DNA from: Rhizophagus irregularis
Lineage: Eukaryota; Glomeromycota; Glomeromycetes; Glomerales; Glomeraceae
Assembly (NCBI RefSeq): GCF_026210795.1
Contig: NC_089435.1
Span: 3,844,001 to 3,908,000, forward strand
DNA: 64,000 nt
Direction: 5' to 3'
The notes beneath the pieces were generated by a model that was not told where the DNA came from, searched no databases, and saw only the letters and a program-made list of their open reading frames with translations. Positions 17,101 through 28,665 of this stretch are shown here, piece after piece; the first letter of the stretch is position 1; each line of letters starts with the position of its first letter. Both the position numbers and the translations under genes were made by a program.

Positions 17101-18271
17101 TATCCGTTTATTAATTATTTATTTCTTTTGGTAAATTTCTCTTTCATTATCATGTGAAAATAGCTTTTGAAAACAATCTGAAAATGGTCAAGTCAATTAA
17201 AAAAACTTGTTAATAAAAAATCTTATGATAAATGTATTCGAACGCGTAAATCACCTCTTAATTGGGGAACTCGATAACAATTTAAGATTAGAAGGAAAGT
17301 TGATTCCAAAGTGGTTTTTAAAATCATATGAAATGATTTTTTTTGTGTCCGTTATGTTATAAATCAATTTAAGGATTAGGGAGCTTTTTTTTTTCTTTTT
17401 ATTAAAGTACTTTACTGCGTATTATATTATTTTTATTATTTGTATGGAAAAAGGCGGGTAAATAATTTGTCATTTGTATTACAAACATAATTTTATTCAT
17501 AACATTTCTGCAATCCTATGACCTTATTACTTTGTTCTCCAGAATAAGTTCAAAACAACTTTTTAATTTTTTTTTCCAGTATCTCTCCACTCAAAATGTT
17601 TTGAAAAGGTCTTGATTTATTAAAAGAAATTTCAATATTCAAAAGACAAATACGGTGAAATGGCTGCAAAAGTAATTTTTTAAATTGCCGCTGGAGTATG
17701 ATTGTCATCTGAAAATGTAATTTTGATTCCGATTTTTCGGTTAGTTTGCAATTTTTTTTTTCTATTTCAAGTAAAACATAACAGTAAAAGCATAAGAAAA
17801 AAAAAACCATTAATCAAAAAAAAGAATATTTCCTTAATACACGATTGAATTCGCATCACTCCTATGTGTTTCATATTGGAATATCAAATCACAATTATAC
17901 AATGTTTCTTCTTATCTTATTAAATAAAGGTGATATGTTGACCTATTAGTCACACGATTTCAATCGTCACACAATAGTTAACCCACATAAAAAAAAAAGT
18001 TTAAATATTTCTACTCGAGATCTTCCATTCGTGTATATATATAAAGAATCAGAAATGATGAGTCGCAAAAAAAGTTGAAATTTCAATTTTTTTTTCTTTT
18101 TAAAAAAAAAAATAAAAAAAATAAAAAAAATTGAAAATAACTAAAAAAAAAAAAAACTAAAAAACCCTCCAAAAAAGACCAAAAAAAGTATCACGATTGA
18201 AAAAAAAATTTTTTTTTTGAATAATAATTCGTTCTCGAATAAAAAAAAAGAAAAACTTTTCACTCATAATA
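14165..18271. other. Long AT-rich intergenic region
   Basis: About 4.1 kb between two divergent genes, the longest empty stretch in the gene-rich half. It holds homopolymer runs, an ATT run at 16495-16510 and a purine-rich A-tract leader before the next gene (18080-18270). Short open frames at 15124-15309, 16765-16947 and 17550-17810 lack start context, splice partners or recognisable sequence. No tRNA or rRNA is recognised. Confidence 0.55.
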
Positions 18272-19677
18272 ATGGCTCCAACAAAAACAATTAATGTTCA
18301 CTTAGCAAGGGCTAACCAAGTCATTGACGTTGTTAGGCAATTGCCTTATGACCCGACTTATAAATCCGAAGACGTCGTTCACATTTCTCTTACTATGGCA
18401 CCAAAAGCTAGAATAGAAATTGCTTCTATAGCAGGAATAATTCAATATTCTTGTGACTTGGTTATGTCAAAAACAATTCATGACGTTATATTCGACTTTT
18501 CAAAAGTTAAACTACCTTTCACTTGGCCGGCAAAGAAAACTATTCGTGATATCCTGACTTTGAAACCAAAAGACCCAGTAGCGATTGAATTAGTTAGTAA
18601 AGACTGTCGTTTGACAGTTTTCAAAAAAAATGACCCTAAACGCCGTGATGAATGGTATGACCATATCAAGAACTGGAGAAAAGATGTACCTCAACGTTTC
18701 CACTTAATGTTGAATGAATTGGTTGAAAATGTATCAGCTCATGCTCAACTTGAAGAATCGCGTTTTGTCTTTACGGTCGGTTTATTATTCAGTACAAAAA
18801 AGGTATGTACTTATAATCAACTTAAATTTATTTCACATGCTTATTGAATATAATCATTTTGACATTGTTTTCGTTTTGTTTTTAGCAACTTTTATACTGC
18901 ATCGCAGATTGTGGTGTAGGCCTTAAAGGATCACTTAATCACGCAATCGTTTCCGAAGCTAAACAAGTTTCAACACGTGCTTGTGCATTAAATTTAACTC
19001 GCCCTCAATTCACGTCAAAAGGAATTCAACGTGGTCATCAAGGTGTCGGACTTTTCATCACTTCAGAATTATCGCAAATGAACCAAGGTTACCTCGAAAT
19101 TATTTCTGGAACACAGGAATATGAACAAAGTGGTAAGTAAAAAGAATATTGATGATATAATATATATTATTATTAATATTTTTAATAACAAATTATTTAT
19201 AAAATTAAAATACTTTTTCTTTATTCTGTGTAAATAGACAATACAGTCATGCGTATACGTGGTGTTGCAGAATGGAGAGGGACAATGGTTCATGGAGCAA
19301 TTAATCTCGATAAGGAATTTAATTATCGTCAAGCAATGAGATTATTTTCTGATCCTTCCAAGCTCTCTAAGGACCGTTTCTTGGTTGCTCATCTTCACTT
19401 GAATGTATATGGAGAACGAACCTTAAGAACGAGAGAACTTTGTGAAGAAATAATTCGGGACCTTGAACTTTCTGTTGAACGTTCACCAAAAATTATATTA
19501 GATTTCAGCGATATTGACGAGATCAGTCAGGCCTTCCGAGGTTTCTTACGACAATTCGTTGTAAATAATAAACATGTAAAAATTATGATTATGGTTCCTC
19601 CAAATGCAGACGAAGATTTGAAAGAAGATTTACAAGAATTAGTCGAGCTTGCTGCTCAAAATTTAGATGATGATTAG
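18272..19677 (+). CDS. GHKL-type ATPase with C-terminal STAS-like (DUF4325-like) domain
   Basis: Three exons join in frame to 405 codons: 18272-18802, 18886-19132 and 19238-19677. The middle shows the three GHKL/HATPase boxes in order: N-box NELVEN (about 148-153), G1 DCGVG (185-189) and G2 GHQGVGL (227-233). The C-terminal 110 residues have the alternating strand/helix look of a STAS-like domain: YGERTLRTRELCEEI, then IILDFSDIDEISQAFRGFLRQF, then IMIMVPP. In bacteria this pairing occurs in ATP-binding proteins with a DUF4325 domain, thought to act in partner-switching regulation (family knowledge). The N-terminal 110 residues may be another STAS-like unit. A eukaryotic, spliced copy is unusual. 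A misassigned N-terminal start is unlikely because MAPTKT follows an A-rich leader typical of this genome. Confidence 0.8.
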
Positions 19678-20569
19678 ATGAGATTTTTTTTTTATTAGAT
19701 AAATATATATACATTATAAAAAAAAATTATCATTAATAATTTTCTTTTCTCTTTGTATAATTTGTATAATTTTCAAAAAAAAAAAAGAAAGAAAAATAGA
19801 CTAGAACTTTTTAGTAGATAATAGATATTGATTATTTCTTTTTAAAAAAAAGGCGGCGTAATGAATGCGCGTGGTTATAGAAAAATTTTTTTGGGATTAT
19901 TATTTCATTAGATTTCTTTTTCGTAATTGTATCACATTTAAAAAAAAAAATTCAATATACATTTAACTCTTTAAAAAAAGCTTCATTAAAATTTTCTGTT
20001 TTCAAAAAAAAAAATTTATTTTTATACATATTCGATTCAAACTTTTTTGTGCCTTGGGCGTTTGAACATATGTCCATTAAAGTTTCAAACACTTTGCTGT
20101 TACGTCTGAAATTACAGAATAAATTTTAAAACTACCAAAATTAAAAATATTCTTCAATAAAAATCACTTTAACAAACCATCCAAGAAAAATTTTATATAT
20201 AAAAAAAAACCAAAAATTTTTCTGCTAAATTTTAATGATATATAACCAAGTATACAAATATATAATATATATAAAAGAAATAAAATAATTTTTTTTTTTG
20301 TTGATAAAAAATAATTACATACAGAAAATATATATATATATAAAAATTTTCAAAATATAAAAGTCAATAAATTTTTTGATATAAAAAATAAAAATAGGAA
20401 ATAAAAAATAAAAAGATATACAGAGAAAAAAAAATATGTATATATGTTATGTATATGTATATATATAAGAATTCAGTAATATAATATATCCCAAATATAA
20501 TAATATAATAAAATATGTGATGGTTTATATATAAAAACAAAAAAATATGTAATATAAAAATAAACTACA

Positions 20570-20603
<34 letters not shown>

Positions 20604-20878
20604 TTTCAAACCCAATGCAATAATAATAATAAAATGATGAAATTAAAATGTCAAGTAATCAAAAAAAAATTAAAAAAAAACCCACCCACGGCACAAATTT
20701 GTGCAAATCCAATAAAATATCCATTTCTTAAATTTAAAATAATCGAATTATCTTCATTTTAATGAATTCTTGTCACCTAATCAAACAAATTGTGGAAAAT
20801 ATTAATTACATCTCTATTTATCATTACAATTGATATTATCCTCAAAAAACCCAAAATAATATTCCATGGTCCTTCTAT
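19678..20878. other. Convergent AT-rich spacer
   Basis: About 1.2 kb between two convergent stop codons, dominated by poly-A, poly-T and TA microsatellites (for example 20325-20345 and 20570-20605). These are probably the two 3' UTRs. No gene seen. Confidence 0.6.
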
Positions 20879-23802
20879 CTAATTTTCACGTGACTTATTC
20901 GATCTATTGATATTGGAATTTTCGTCTCCATTGGTTGTCATACGAGAGACAGAAATCGACGTTGACAAACCAGAATCTGAAGCCGTACTACCCGAATTTG
21001 AACCTGTAGTCGAAGAAGAATGGCAAGAATCAGATGATGAAGATCTAGATGCATTGCCGTGTCCGTGATTTTGCAAGTGATGATTATGTTGTAAATGATT
21101 ATTTTGACTATTATGATGCTGTCCATGATTATAAAGTCCATGATTTGAAAGATTATTGTTAACCACCACCCAACTACTTCTTTTAGAAAGTTCAGCACTC
21201 GGTGTACCATGAGTTGTTGATACACCATTTGTGTGAATATGATTATGTCCATGACCATTCACAATCGTATTTTGTTTTCCTGACAATGATGATGACGATA
21301 TTGGTACTGAAGAAATTGATAATGAAGACCCATTACCCATTGTCGAATTCCTTGATTCAGGATTTAACCCACTAGCACCATTTGAACTTCCATTATTACC
21401 ATTAGATATACTACTTCCACTCCAAGCAGGAACAGAACCACGTCGTACAAGACCAGGACTCAAATTATCAGGAGGAACTGTTGATACAGGAGAAGGTATG
21501 CTACTGCTAGTAAATCCGCCTAAATGACGGGGAAGTGGTAAAAGAGCAAGAGAAGCTCTACGAGCATATCCTCCTATGGCATTACTAATAGCAGCAGTAT
21601 TAAAAGATAGTCCTGGAAGTGAAGGAGGTAAAGTAGTCACAGGAGTTGTAGGTAATGACTGTGTTGATGGAGCTGGTGGATAAGCCGGATAATGATAAGA
21701 AGGTGGAGGATATTGAAAAGGATTTGAAGGAGAATCATGAGACATACGTCGCATAAGGTTTGTTATATTATGTGTAGGAGATGGAGTTGGTAAGGTAGTA
21801 TTGTTAGACGAAGGCTGAGGACAATTTCTATTACCATTTATAGATTTTGAAGTTGGTATAGTTAATGTGGGAGTTGTTGGAGGAGCTGATGAATATGGAG
21901 GTGCCGCCGCTGTTCGATAAGCGAGATCTTCTGGATTCATTGGTTTTGGTGATGAATGTCTTGGATGATGATATTGTTGTAAATCATCTGACAAGTCACC
22001 ACTTCTTGCACGACTAAGTAACGAACCGCTACTATTTGCACGTTTTATTGTGGAACCTAAACTCATTGATCTATGATGTTGTGATTGGTGGTGTGGATGA
22101 TGTGGATATGGTTTATGCAAATGATGATAAACGGGGTGATGGGCATTAAACACGCTACTTGAAGCGAAAGGAGCGTGCATGGGTGAATTATTAATGGAAT
22201 TTCCATTTCCATTTGATGCTGAAACCATTGATGGTGATGAACCAGGTAATGGAGGTGGTGGTGTCTTTGATAAATGTGTTGAATATTGTTGTGGAGATGA
22301 TGTTAACGTTGATTGATATGATGAGGTAATGTTCAGTGACTTTGTCGAAGAAAAACTACTATCCCGACGATGCGAACGAATAACATGATGATTATTTTCT
22401 ATTTGATCTTCTTCTTTCATTGCTTTCGATCCACCACCTTTACTTGTCGTATCATCAGTAGAAGGGAATTTACGTGACCTTTTGCTTAGACTCTTATCAA
22501 AGCTATGTCCTGAATCCCATCTGCCATGTCCATTAGGATATCTTATATTATCGTATATGCCCGCACCTTGTCTCATTTCTTCTTCCTTTACCCAATGTTT
22601 GAGTAATTGATCACCGTATTTCTGCAATTCTTCCACTGTAATTGCTAAACGAAAGTCGTTTAAAACGAGAAATTCTAACTCGAGTTGATTTAACTCCGAT
22701 ACCGGTAGTCCTCCAACCTATTAATTTTGGATGATATTGGGTAAAAAAAAATACATATATGTAACAGACATCCAAAAAAGGAATTCAGAACGAAAAAAAT
22801 TTTTATATATTAATCCAATATTTCTCTGAAATAATTTCAAAAAATCAAAAAATAATAAAAAAATAGAAATGGACTAGAAACAATTAGTATTTTTGATTTC
22901 ACTCATTTAAAAAAAAAAAAAAATTTCGTAAAAGTAATAAATATTAATTGTTTCTTAAATTATATCCAAACATATATATATACATACATACATATACATA
23001 TATATATATATATTTAAAAATCAATTAAATATTTTAATTCTAATGAATTCCATATTAAAAAAAAAATTATTATTAATTTCCCCAAATTTTAGGAATAAAA
23101 ACTCCGAGGTTCAAAAAATTTTTAATTGAATTTTTATCCAATTTTCAAAAAAAAAAAAATTAATTGAATTAAATTGAATTGATGGATAAATCTTTTTATA
23201 ATTCATTTATAGCTCACATCCTTGATTTATCCAACAATTCTGTTTATAAAAAAAAAAATAAGGAAGAATTTCCTTTTCGCCCATATATTTCTTTGGCTAC
23301 AAAAAAAAAGAAATTCATGTTGCACCTTTGGAACATAAAAAAAAAAGTTCCTTAAAGAACCTGCTTACCATACCTTTGCGTATCTTGAATTCGTGAAAAA
23401 TACGTCTGAAAAGAATTTGGAAGAGACCATGATACCAGCAATTATTAGACGATGAATATTAAAAGAATCGATAGAGAAAGGTTTTCCAGTTGTTGCTATG
23501 GCATTCTTTGACATACGATCAAAATAAACTAGTAATGATAAGAAACATTCATTTGTTGTTGGACAATATTTCAGTATCCTTGAAAGATAGGAATGAATAT
23601 CTATTGAAGGAACTGAACGAGCATGAAAACGCGTGAAAGAAGGTGTGGAAGCTACTGAAACTGTTGAGGGTGATGTCTCCGTATGGTTTATATTGTGTGA
23701 CTTTAATTGGTCATTAGCACTTGTAATCTTTTCTAGAAGCGAAGCTAGCATCTTCAGAGTGTCCGTAACAGGGAAATTTGCTAAATCCAGCGTGTGCATC
23801 AT
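20879..23802 (-). CDS. PHO80/PCL-type cyclin with long disordered tail
   Basis: Two exons (23374-23802 and 20879-22717) join in frame to 755 codons. Residues about 80-180 form the cyclin box of the PHO80 family: FHARSVPSIDIHSYLSRILKY, FDRMSK, then after the 656-bp intron VGGLPVSELNQLELEFLVLNDFRLAI. The N-terminal DLANFPVTDTLKMLASLLEKI also fits. Such cyclins activate PHO85-like kinases in phosphate, glycogen and polarity control (family knowledge). The remaining 570 residues are low-complexity, rich in Ser, Pro, His and Asn, with LLSRARSGDLSDD and several SP/TP sites that could be kinase targets. Yeast PCLs are much shorter, so the tail is the distinctive part. Which PHO80-family member it is cannot be decided from sequence alone. 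Confidence 0.88.
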
Positions 23803-24884
23803 GAATGCAAAGTTTTAATTTATTATTTTTTTTTAAAAAAAAAGTAAAAATTGTCTTTTGACAGGAATAAAAATAATATTAGCGTCAAAGAATAAATAAA
23901 GAGATGTATAGTTTTGTTTATGGAAAAAAAAAAAAAGAGTGGAAAAAAAAATTGTATACCATATAGCCAGGTCTCAAGCTCTTTTAGGTGAGAAAAGCTA
24001 TATAACAGGTAAAAGTATTGTATTTGGAGTAACAAAGTGGTACAAGGAGGAAAACCACAGCCAACCAACATATACAATGACAGGCGTCATTCACTTTTTT
24101 ACTGACATAGAACACTGACTTTATAAAAAAGTAGTATTAAACAAGGTTTGGGTTTTTTATTTATTCTATAAAATGTGAATCGAAAGGTCACACAAAAATC
24201 GTAATTAGTTTTGATATGTGATGCGGATTATACGACAGATAGTGTAATTAATTCTGGCAGCACAAGATTATGACGAAAATCTTGGTAGAAGACTTGGAAG
24301 ACTAAGACTAATTATTGATTAAATTAAGAAAGAAAATCACCTTTTCTATCAGATTTTATTCTCTATTTATGAATTACCAAATTTCTATGACTCGAATACT
24401 TTAATTTCGAGTCCGGTCCGCATTTTTTTATTTGAATTGAACTTCAAATTTATCACAAGATTTCTCGCCATGATTTTTCAACTAAAAAATAGATTCGATT
24501 CGCGTTATCAATAAAAGACTTTGGTCAAAAAAACATTCATTACTAAGCAATAATTTAGGCCACAAAACTATAAATTAAAATTGGTTATGGACCGAATTCA
24601 CGTGATTTAAACACAATGTAACTTAAGGGAATTCGTGTAACCAAAAACGTTTCAAATATATGCATATTTAATTAATAAATGTTTCGGAAAATGCAATTAC
24701 AAATATATTATATGTATTATTTATTATCATTACTTTTTGAAATAAAAAGGATACACCCGCAATTAAAAATTTTCTCTTTTCCTTTTTTTTTTTTTAAAAA
24801 AAAAAACCACATTCTCACATATTTAAAAATAAATATACCTTTCATTTATTCTTTTCTTACTTTTCTTTTATTTAGAAAGGAAAA
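23803..24884. promoter_or_regulatory. Divergent promoter region, cyclin and hydrolase
   Basis: About 1.1 kb separates the cyclin start (minus) from the hydrolase start (plus), so both promoters must lie here. The hydrolase leader carries a pyrimidine-rich stretch at 24770-24875. No specific regulatory site can be named. Confidence 0.45.
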
Positions 24885-26138
24885 ATGACTTTTAAGAAGA
24901 AAGTTGTTGAAGAAATTTCAGGGTATGAATATATTCATTCCGATATAGTGATAATACCAGGATTTAGAGGGTCAAAATTAGTGGATGAAAAAAGCAAAAG
25001 ACCAGGATGGATATCATTACATACCCCATTTTTTCCTAATAGTAAAGAATCAATAGATTTACCATTACATATAACCAAACATGAACATGATAGATTAATC
25101 CCAGGCGGAATTGTGAAAAAAGTTGCATGGTTAAAATTTTATGAAAGTTTAGTTAATCATCTGGATGATTTATCTAAATCTCGAGAAAGAAGTATAAAAA
25201 AAGAAGAAAAAAAATTAAAAAAAAAGGAAAGAGAAAATATTGAAGAATTGCCATCGTCATCATCTAGTGCAACATCCGATAGTATGAGTGATGATACAAA
25301 TATTAATATTAATCAACAATTTAAATTACATAAATTTTCATATGATTGGAGACGTACAAATGAAGCTTCAACTGAAGTTTTTATTGAATTTCTTCAAAAT
25401 ATTTATAATAATAATGGGAATAAAAAAATTTATATAATCGCACATTCAAATGGTGGATTAATAAGTCTTTCGGCATTACATCAAAGACCTCATTTAATAG
25501 GAGGGATCATATTTGCTGGTACACCATTTAATGGAGCTCCTGGAATATTTGGTAATTTAAGACATGGTATTTCATTATTATTTAATAAAAGATTACAAGA
25601 TGATGCATCACATTTTGCTCTACGTACGGTATTCACATTAATGCCACCTAAATTAGATGCTTTCAAACATCCAAATAATTTAAGTAAAAATGCCAATGTT
25701 GATTATTTTGATATTGAAGAATGGAAAAATAGTGACTGGTCACTAGTTATTAATGAAGATAATCCAAGATATGATGAATTAGGAAGTAAACAAGAACGTA
25801 TTGATTATCTTCAAAGAACTTTAGAAGCCGCGAAAAGATTTCATAAAACTTTAGAAAAACCTTTTGAAGATTTTGAATATCCTCCATTATGTACATTAGT
25901 TAGTAATAATCATCTTACCAATGGTGGTTATGCAATGGGTAAATGTGATGGTAAACATAGTATCTTATTTGATAGGGCTATCTATACTAGTGGTGATAGT
26001 GCTGTTCCCTTTGAAAGTACCAGATTACCTCAAGGAATACCTTTTGAAACCGTTTTTTCAGAATTTTCTCATGGTTCTTTATTAGAAGATGTAGAAGCTG
26101 TTGGAAAAGCATTAGAGATCATCTTTAAAAAGTATTAA
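24885..26138 (+). CDS. LCAT-like alpha/beta hydrolase (lipase or acyltransferase)
   Basis: Intronless frame of 417 codons. The fold marks run in order: IVIIPGFRGSKL near residue 21 (oxyanion region), FSYDWRR at 151 (a hallmark of the LCAT/PDAT/PLA group), the nucleophile elbow AHSNGG with Ser188, Asp371 in SGDSAVPFEST and His396 in EFSHGSL. That gives a complete Ser-Asp-His triad. A Lys/Glu-rich, Ser-rich insert at 97-140 is probably a disordered loop. No signal peptide or membrane helix is visible, so a cytosolic or peripheral enzyme is likely. It may hydrolyse or transfer acyl groups on lipids; the substrate is unknown. The start at 24885 lies 8 bases after an AGAAAGG leader, and the next Met is far inside the fold. 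Confidence 0.85.
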   Translation: MTFKKKVVEEISGYEYIHSDIVIIPGFRGSKLVDEKSKRPGWISLHTPFFPNSKESIDLPLHITKHEHDRLIPGGIVKKVAWLKFYESLVNHLDDLSKSRERSIKKEEKKLKKKERENIEELPSSSSSATSDSMSDDTNININQQFKLHKFSYDWRRTNEASTEVFIEFLQNIYNNNGNKKIYIIAHSNGGLISLSALHQRPHLIGGIIFAGTPFNGAPGIFGNLRHGISLLFNKRLQDDASHFALRTVFTLMPPKLDAFKHPNNLSKNANVDYFDIEEWKNSDWSLVINEDNPRYDELGSKQERIDYLQRTLEAAKRFHKTLEKPFEDFEYPPLCTLVSNNHLTNGGYAMGKCDGKHSILFDRAIYTSGDSAVPFESTRLPQGIPFETVFSEFSHGSLLEDVEAVGKALEIIFKKY

Positions 26139-27504
26139 AACTTGATCATCATATAAGGCAAAATTATTGTTCCCCTTATTAAGAGAGTAGTACTTCTTTA
26201 ATTACAATAGATACAATTATACTATATGCATATTTAAATATAGACTTGACAATAATTATTTACTTAACAATGTCCCCCCTATTTTTGTAATCAGTTAAGA
26301 CTTTTTAAGTCGATCTACTAAATAAAAATAAATCAAAGATTTAATCTTTCATAATAAATTGCTTATGTAATAATGTCAAAATAAATAAATTGAATAAAAT
26401 TGATAAACTCCTCTTTCGTGTGGAATTAGTGAATTTCTTATTATAGATATTCGTGCAACATGTAATTAAAATAATTTCCATATTTGGATAAAAAAAAGAT
26501 TTTGTCGCATATTTGTTTGTTTATTAAAACTGGAACATTTAGAAACAACTCCACACAACTCCTGAAATTAGTTTATGTGACAAATTTGGTTATTTAATAA
26601 TTTTATTGTTAGAACTCGTCGTTGTTTCATTAAATTAATTATACAAATTCAAAACAATATATTTTCTTTGTCACATTATGATTGGGAGTGAAGTGTAACG
26701 TGTGAATATATTTTTTCCACCTTTTTTTTGTGTAATATTCCGAACGAGCGTACTCAAACAAATGGTTTTTCACATCCTGTTCCTTGTTTGTTTAAGGTCG
26801 CATAGCACGTTTTATTTGACAAAAGTTTCAGACCTAAATTTAACTCTTTTCTTATCACCTTTAATTACAAATTACTAAAATAAGTATTTGCACAATGAAT
26901 TGAAAACAACGAATTTCCTGGGTTTCACACGCATGGGTCGATTAAAAACAGGGAACAAATAGAATACATACATAAATTTATGCAATGTAATATTTGAAAA
27001 GACTATCTACATATTATTCTATTTGTGCACTTGATATTGTTTTCTTAACTGAAATTGTCTTTGTAAACATGTAATAAAGTAATGATCTACACGAAACTAA
27101 TTTGTGCGAATAAGATGATTTCTTGCAAACGCCCGGGAATGATGAAACTTGATGAAAAACAAGGGGTGATGTATTAAGTGTTAATTCTTTATTGAAGAAA
27201 ATAACGTCTTTACTGTAAGACAAATCAAAAAAATTTTCTATAAATATGGCTTGATTTTATCGTAAGATGTTTCTTCATCCAAAAATAATACATTTCATAA
27301 GATCAATATCCCTCAGGAGGGCTCTATTGTTTTATATACAAAGTTTGAAAAAAAAAAATACACATACTATAATTCTTCCTTCTAGCAGGCTAGAACTTCT
27401 TGTTTTTTAAATATAATATAACTTCGGATTTAGATTTTCATTTTCGTTTTATTTATCTATCAGTCTTTTCTACCTTTTTTTTTTTAATTTACTAAATCCT
27501 AATA
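26139..27504. other. Intergenic, hydrolase to LPMO
   Basis: About 1.4 kb of AT-rich DNA. The last 100 bases before the LPMO are pyrimidine-rich (TTTTCTACC then a T-run), like other leaders here. No gene or repeat is recognised. Confidence 0.55.
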
Positions 27505-28665
27505 ATGAAGTTCTCTTCTGCTATTTTCACAATTGTCGCTACATTTATCGCTTCCGTGTCATCGCACACTACAATGTCATTTCCTCCAACTAGGGGACAT
27601 CCATTAAATAAAAATGCAGCTGTCCAAGACTTTGAATGTATAATGGCACCATTAAATGGTGGATCGGGATGTGCACCTAAAAAATTTCCATGTGGTGGAT
27701 ATCCAAAAGATAAAAAAATCGTTACAACTTTCAAAGCAGGAGAAGTTTTTGAAGTTAAATTTTTTAATCAAAACTTCCCTAAATTAAAAGATGAAGATAA
27801 ACAAAAAGATCAAGCAAGACATAATGGTGGTTTATGTGAATTTTCTTTATCTTATGATGGTGGTAAAACTTATACCGTTATTGCCTCTTATAAAAAAACT
27901 TGTCCTGACATTTTCTTTGAAGGTTGGAAAGTTAAAATTCCTGAAAATGCTCCTTCTTGTGATAGTCCCGGAAATTGTATCTTTTCTTGGAGTTGGATTA
28001 ATGCTGTTGGAAATCGAGAATTTTATCAAAATTGTGCTGATGTTAAAATTGAGGGAAATGCCACCGAACCTTTACCTATTATTGATATTACAAGAGCAAA
28101 TTTACCTCCTCTTTTCAAAAAGATTTTAACTCCCGAAGGTGATGATTTAAATAGTGGTAATGCTGTAGGTTCTGGTCCAAGAAAAGAAGATGTTCAAGCT
28201 AATTTGGCTTTAAAGATTGGTAATGGCAATAATGACAATAAAAAACCTCCACAAAATGATGATAAACAAGATGGTGATGATACACAAGACGACGATAATA
28301 AAAGCCCTCCACAGGATGATGACAATGATAACAAAAGTCCTCCACAGGAAGATGATAACGATAATAATAAACCTCCGCAAAATGATGATGATGGAAATAA
28401 CGATGATAACAATGACAATGAAAATGACAATAACAATGACGATGACAATGACAAAAATGACAATGACAATGACAATGATAATGAAGACGACAATAATCAA
28501 GATATTCCATGTAGTGAAAATGGAACGATGGTTTGTGGCAAAGAAGGTGGTGCTGAATTTCTTACTTGTGATAATGGTAAATTAGTTTCAAGATCTTGTC
28601 CTGGAATTTTAGTCTGTACACAAAATGGTAAATCAATCTTTTGTGGTTATCCAAAAAGAAGATAA
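27505..28665 (+). CDS. Secreted chitin-type LPMO (AA11-like) with CBM19-like tail
   Basis: Intronless frame of 386 codons. A signal peptide (MKFSSAIFTIVATFIASVSS) should be cut just before His21, giving the N-terminal histidine of the copper histidine brace. The second brace His is probably His106 (ARHNGGLCEF). The core ends with WSWINAVGNREFYQNCADV, a pattern of AA11 lytic polysaccharide monooxygenases, with Tyr174 as a candidate axial residue. AA11 enzymes oxidatively cleave chitin. After residue about 230 comes a long Asp/Asn-rich linker with PPQ(N/D)DD repeats. The last 50 residues hold six Cys (CSENGTMVC, LTCDNG, SCPG, VC, FCG), resembling the chitin-binding module CBM19. It may remodel the fungus's own wall or shed chitin during symbiosis (inference). 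The exact AA family needs a profile search. Confidence 0.88.
   Translation: MKFSSAIFTIVATFIASVSSHTTMSFPPTRGHPLNKNAAVQDFECIMAPLNGGSGCAPKKFPCGGYPKDKKIVTTFKAGEVFEVKFFNQNFPKLKDEDKQKDQARHNGGLCEFSLSYDGGKTYTVIASYKKTCPDIFFEGWKVKIPENAPSCDSPGNCIFSWSWINAVGNREFYQNCADVKIEGNATEPLPIIDITRANLPPLFKKILTPEGDDLNSGNAVGSGPRKEDVQANLALKIGNGNNDNKKPPQNDDKQDGDDTQDDDNKSPPQDDDNDNKSPPQEDDNDNNKPPQNDDDGNNDDNNDNENDNNNDDDNDKNDNDNDNDNEDDNNQDIPCSENGTMVCGKEGGAEFLTCDNGKLVSRSCPGILVCTQNGKSIFCGYPKRR

Noticed and set aside
17550-17810. 86-codon minus-strand frame in the spacer before the GHKL gene
   Set aside because: No recognisable motif, and composition matches the surrounding non-coding DNA.
20938-21258. 106-codon minus-strand frame
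   Set aside because: Shadow of the cyclin tail in another frame.
23365-23373. Alternative donor GTAAGC at 23366 for cyclin exon 1
   Set aside because: It would add residues that break the YAKVGGLP junction of the cyclin box; the GTATGG donor at 23373 keeps it.
28194-28585. Several overlapping open frames on both strands inside the LPMO linker
   Set aside because: They are other-frame readings of the GAT/AAT-rich Asp/Asn linker; the signal peptide and LPMO core fix the real frame.
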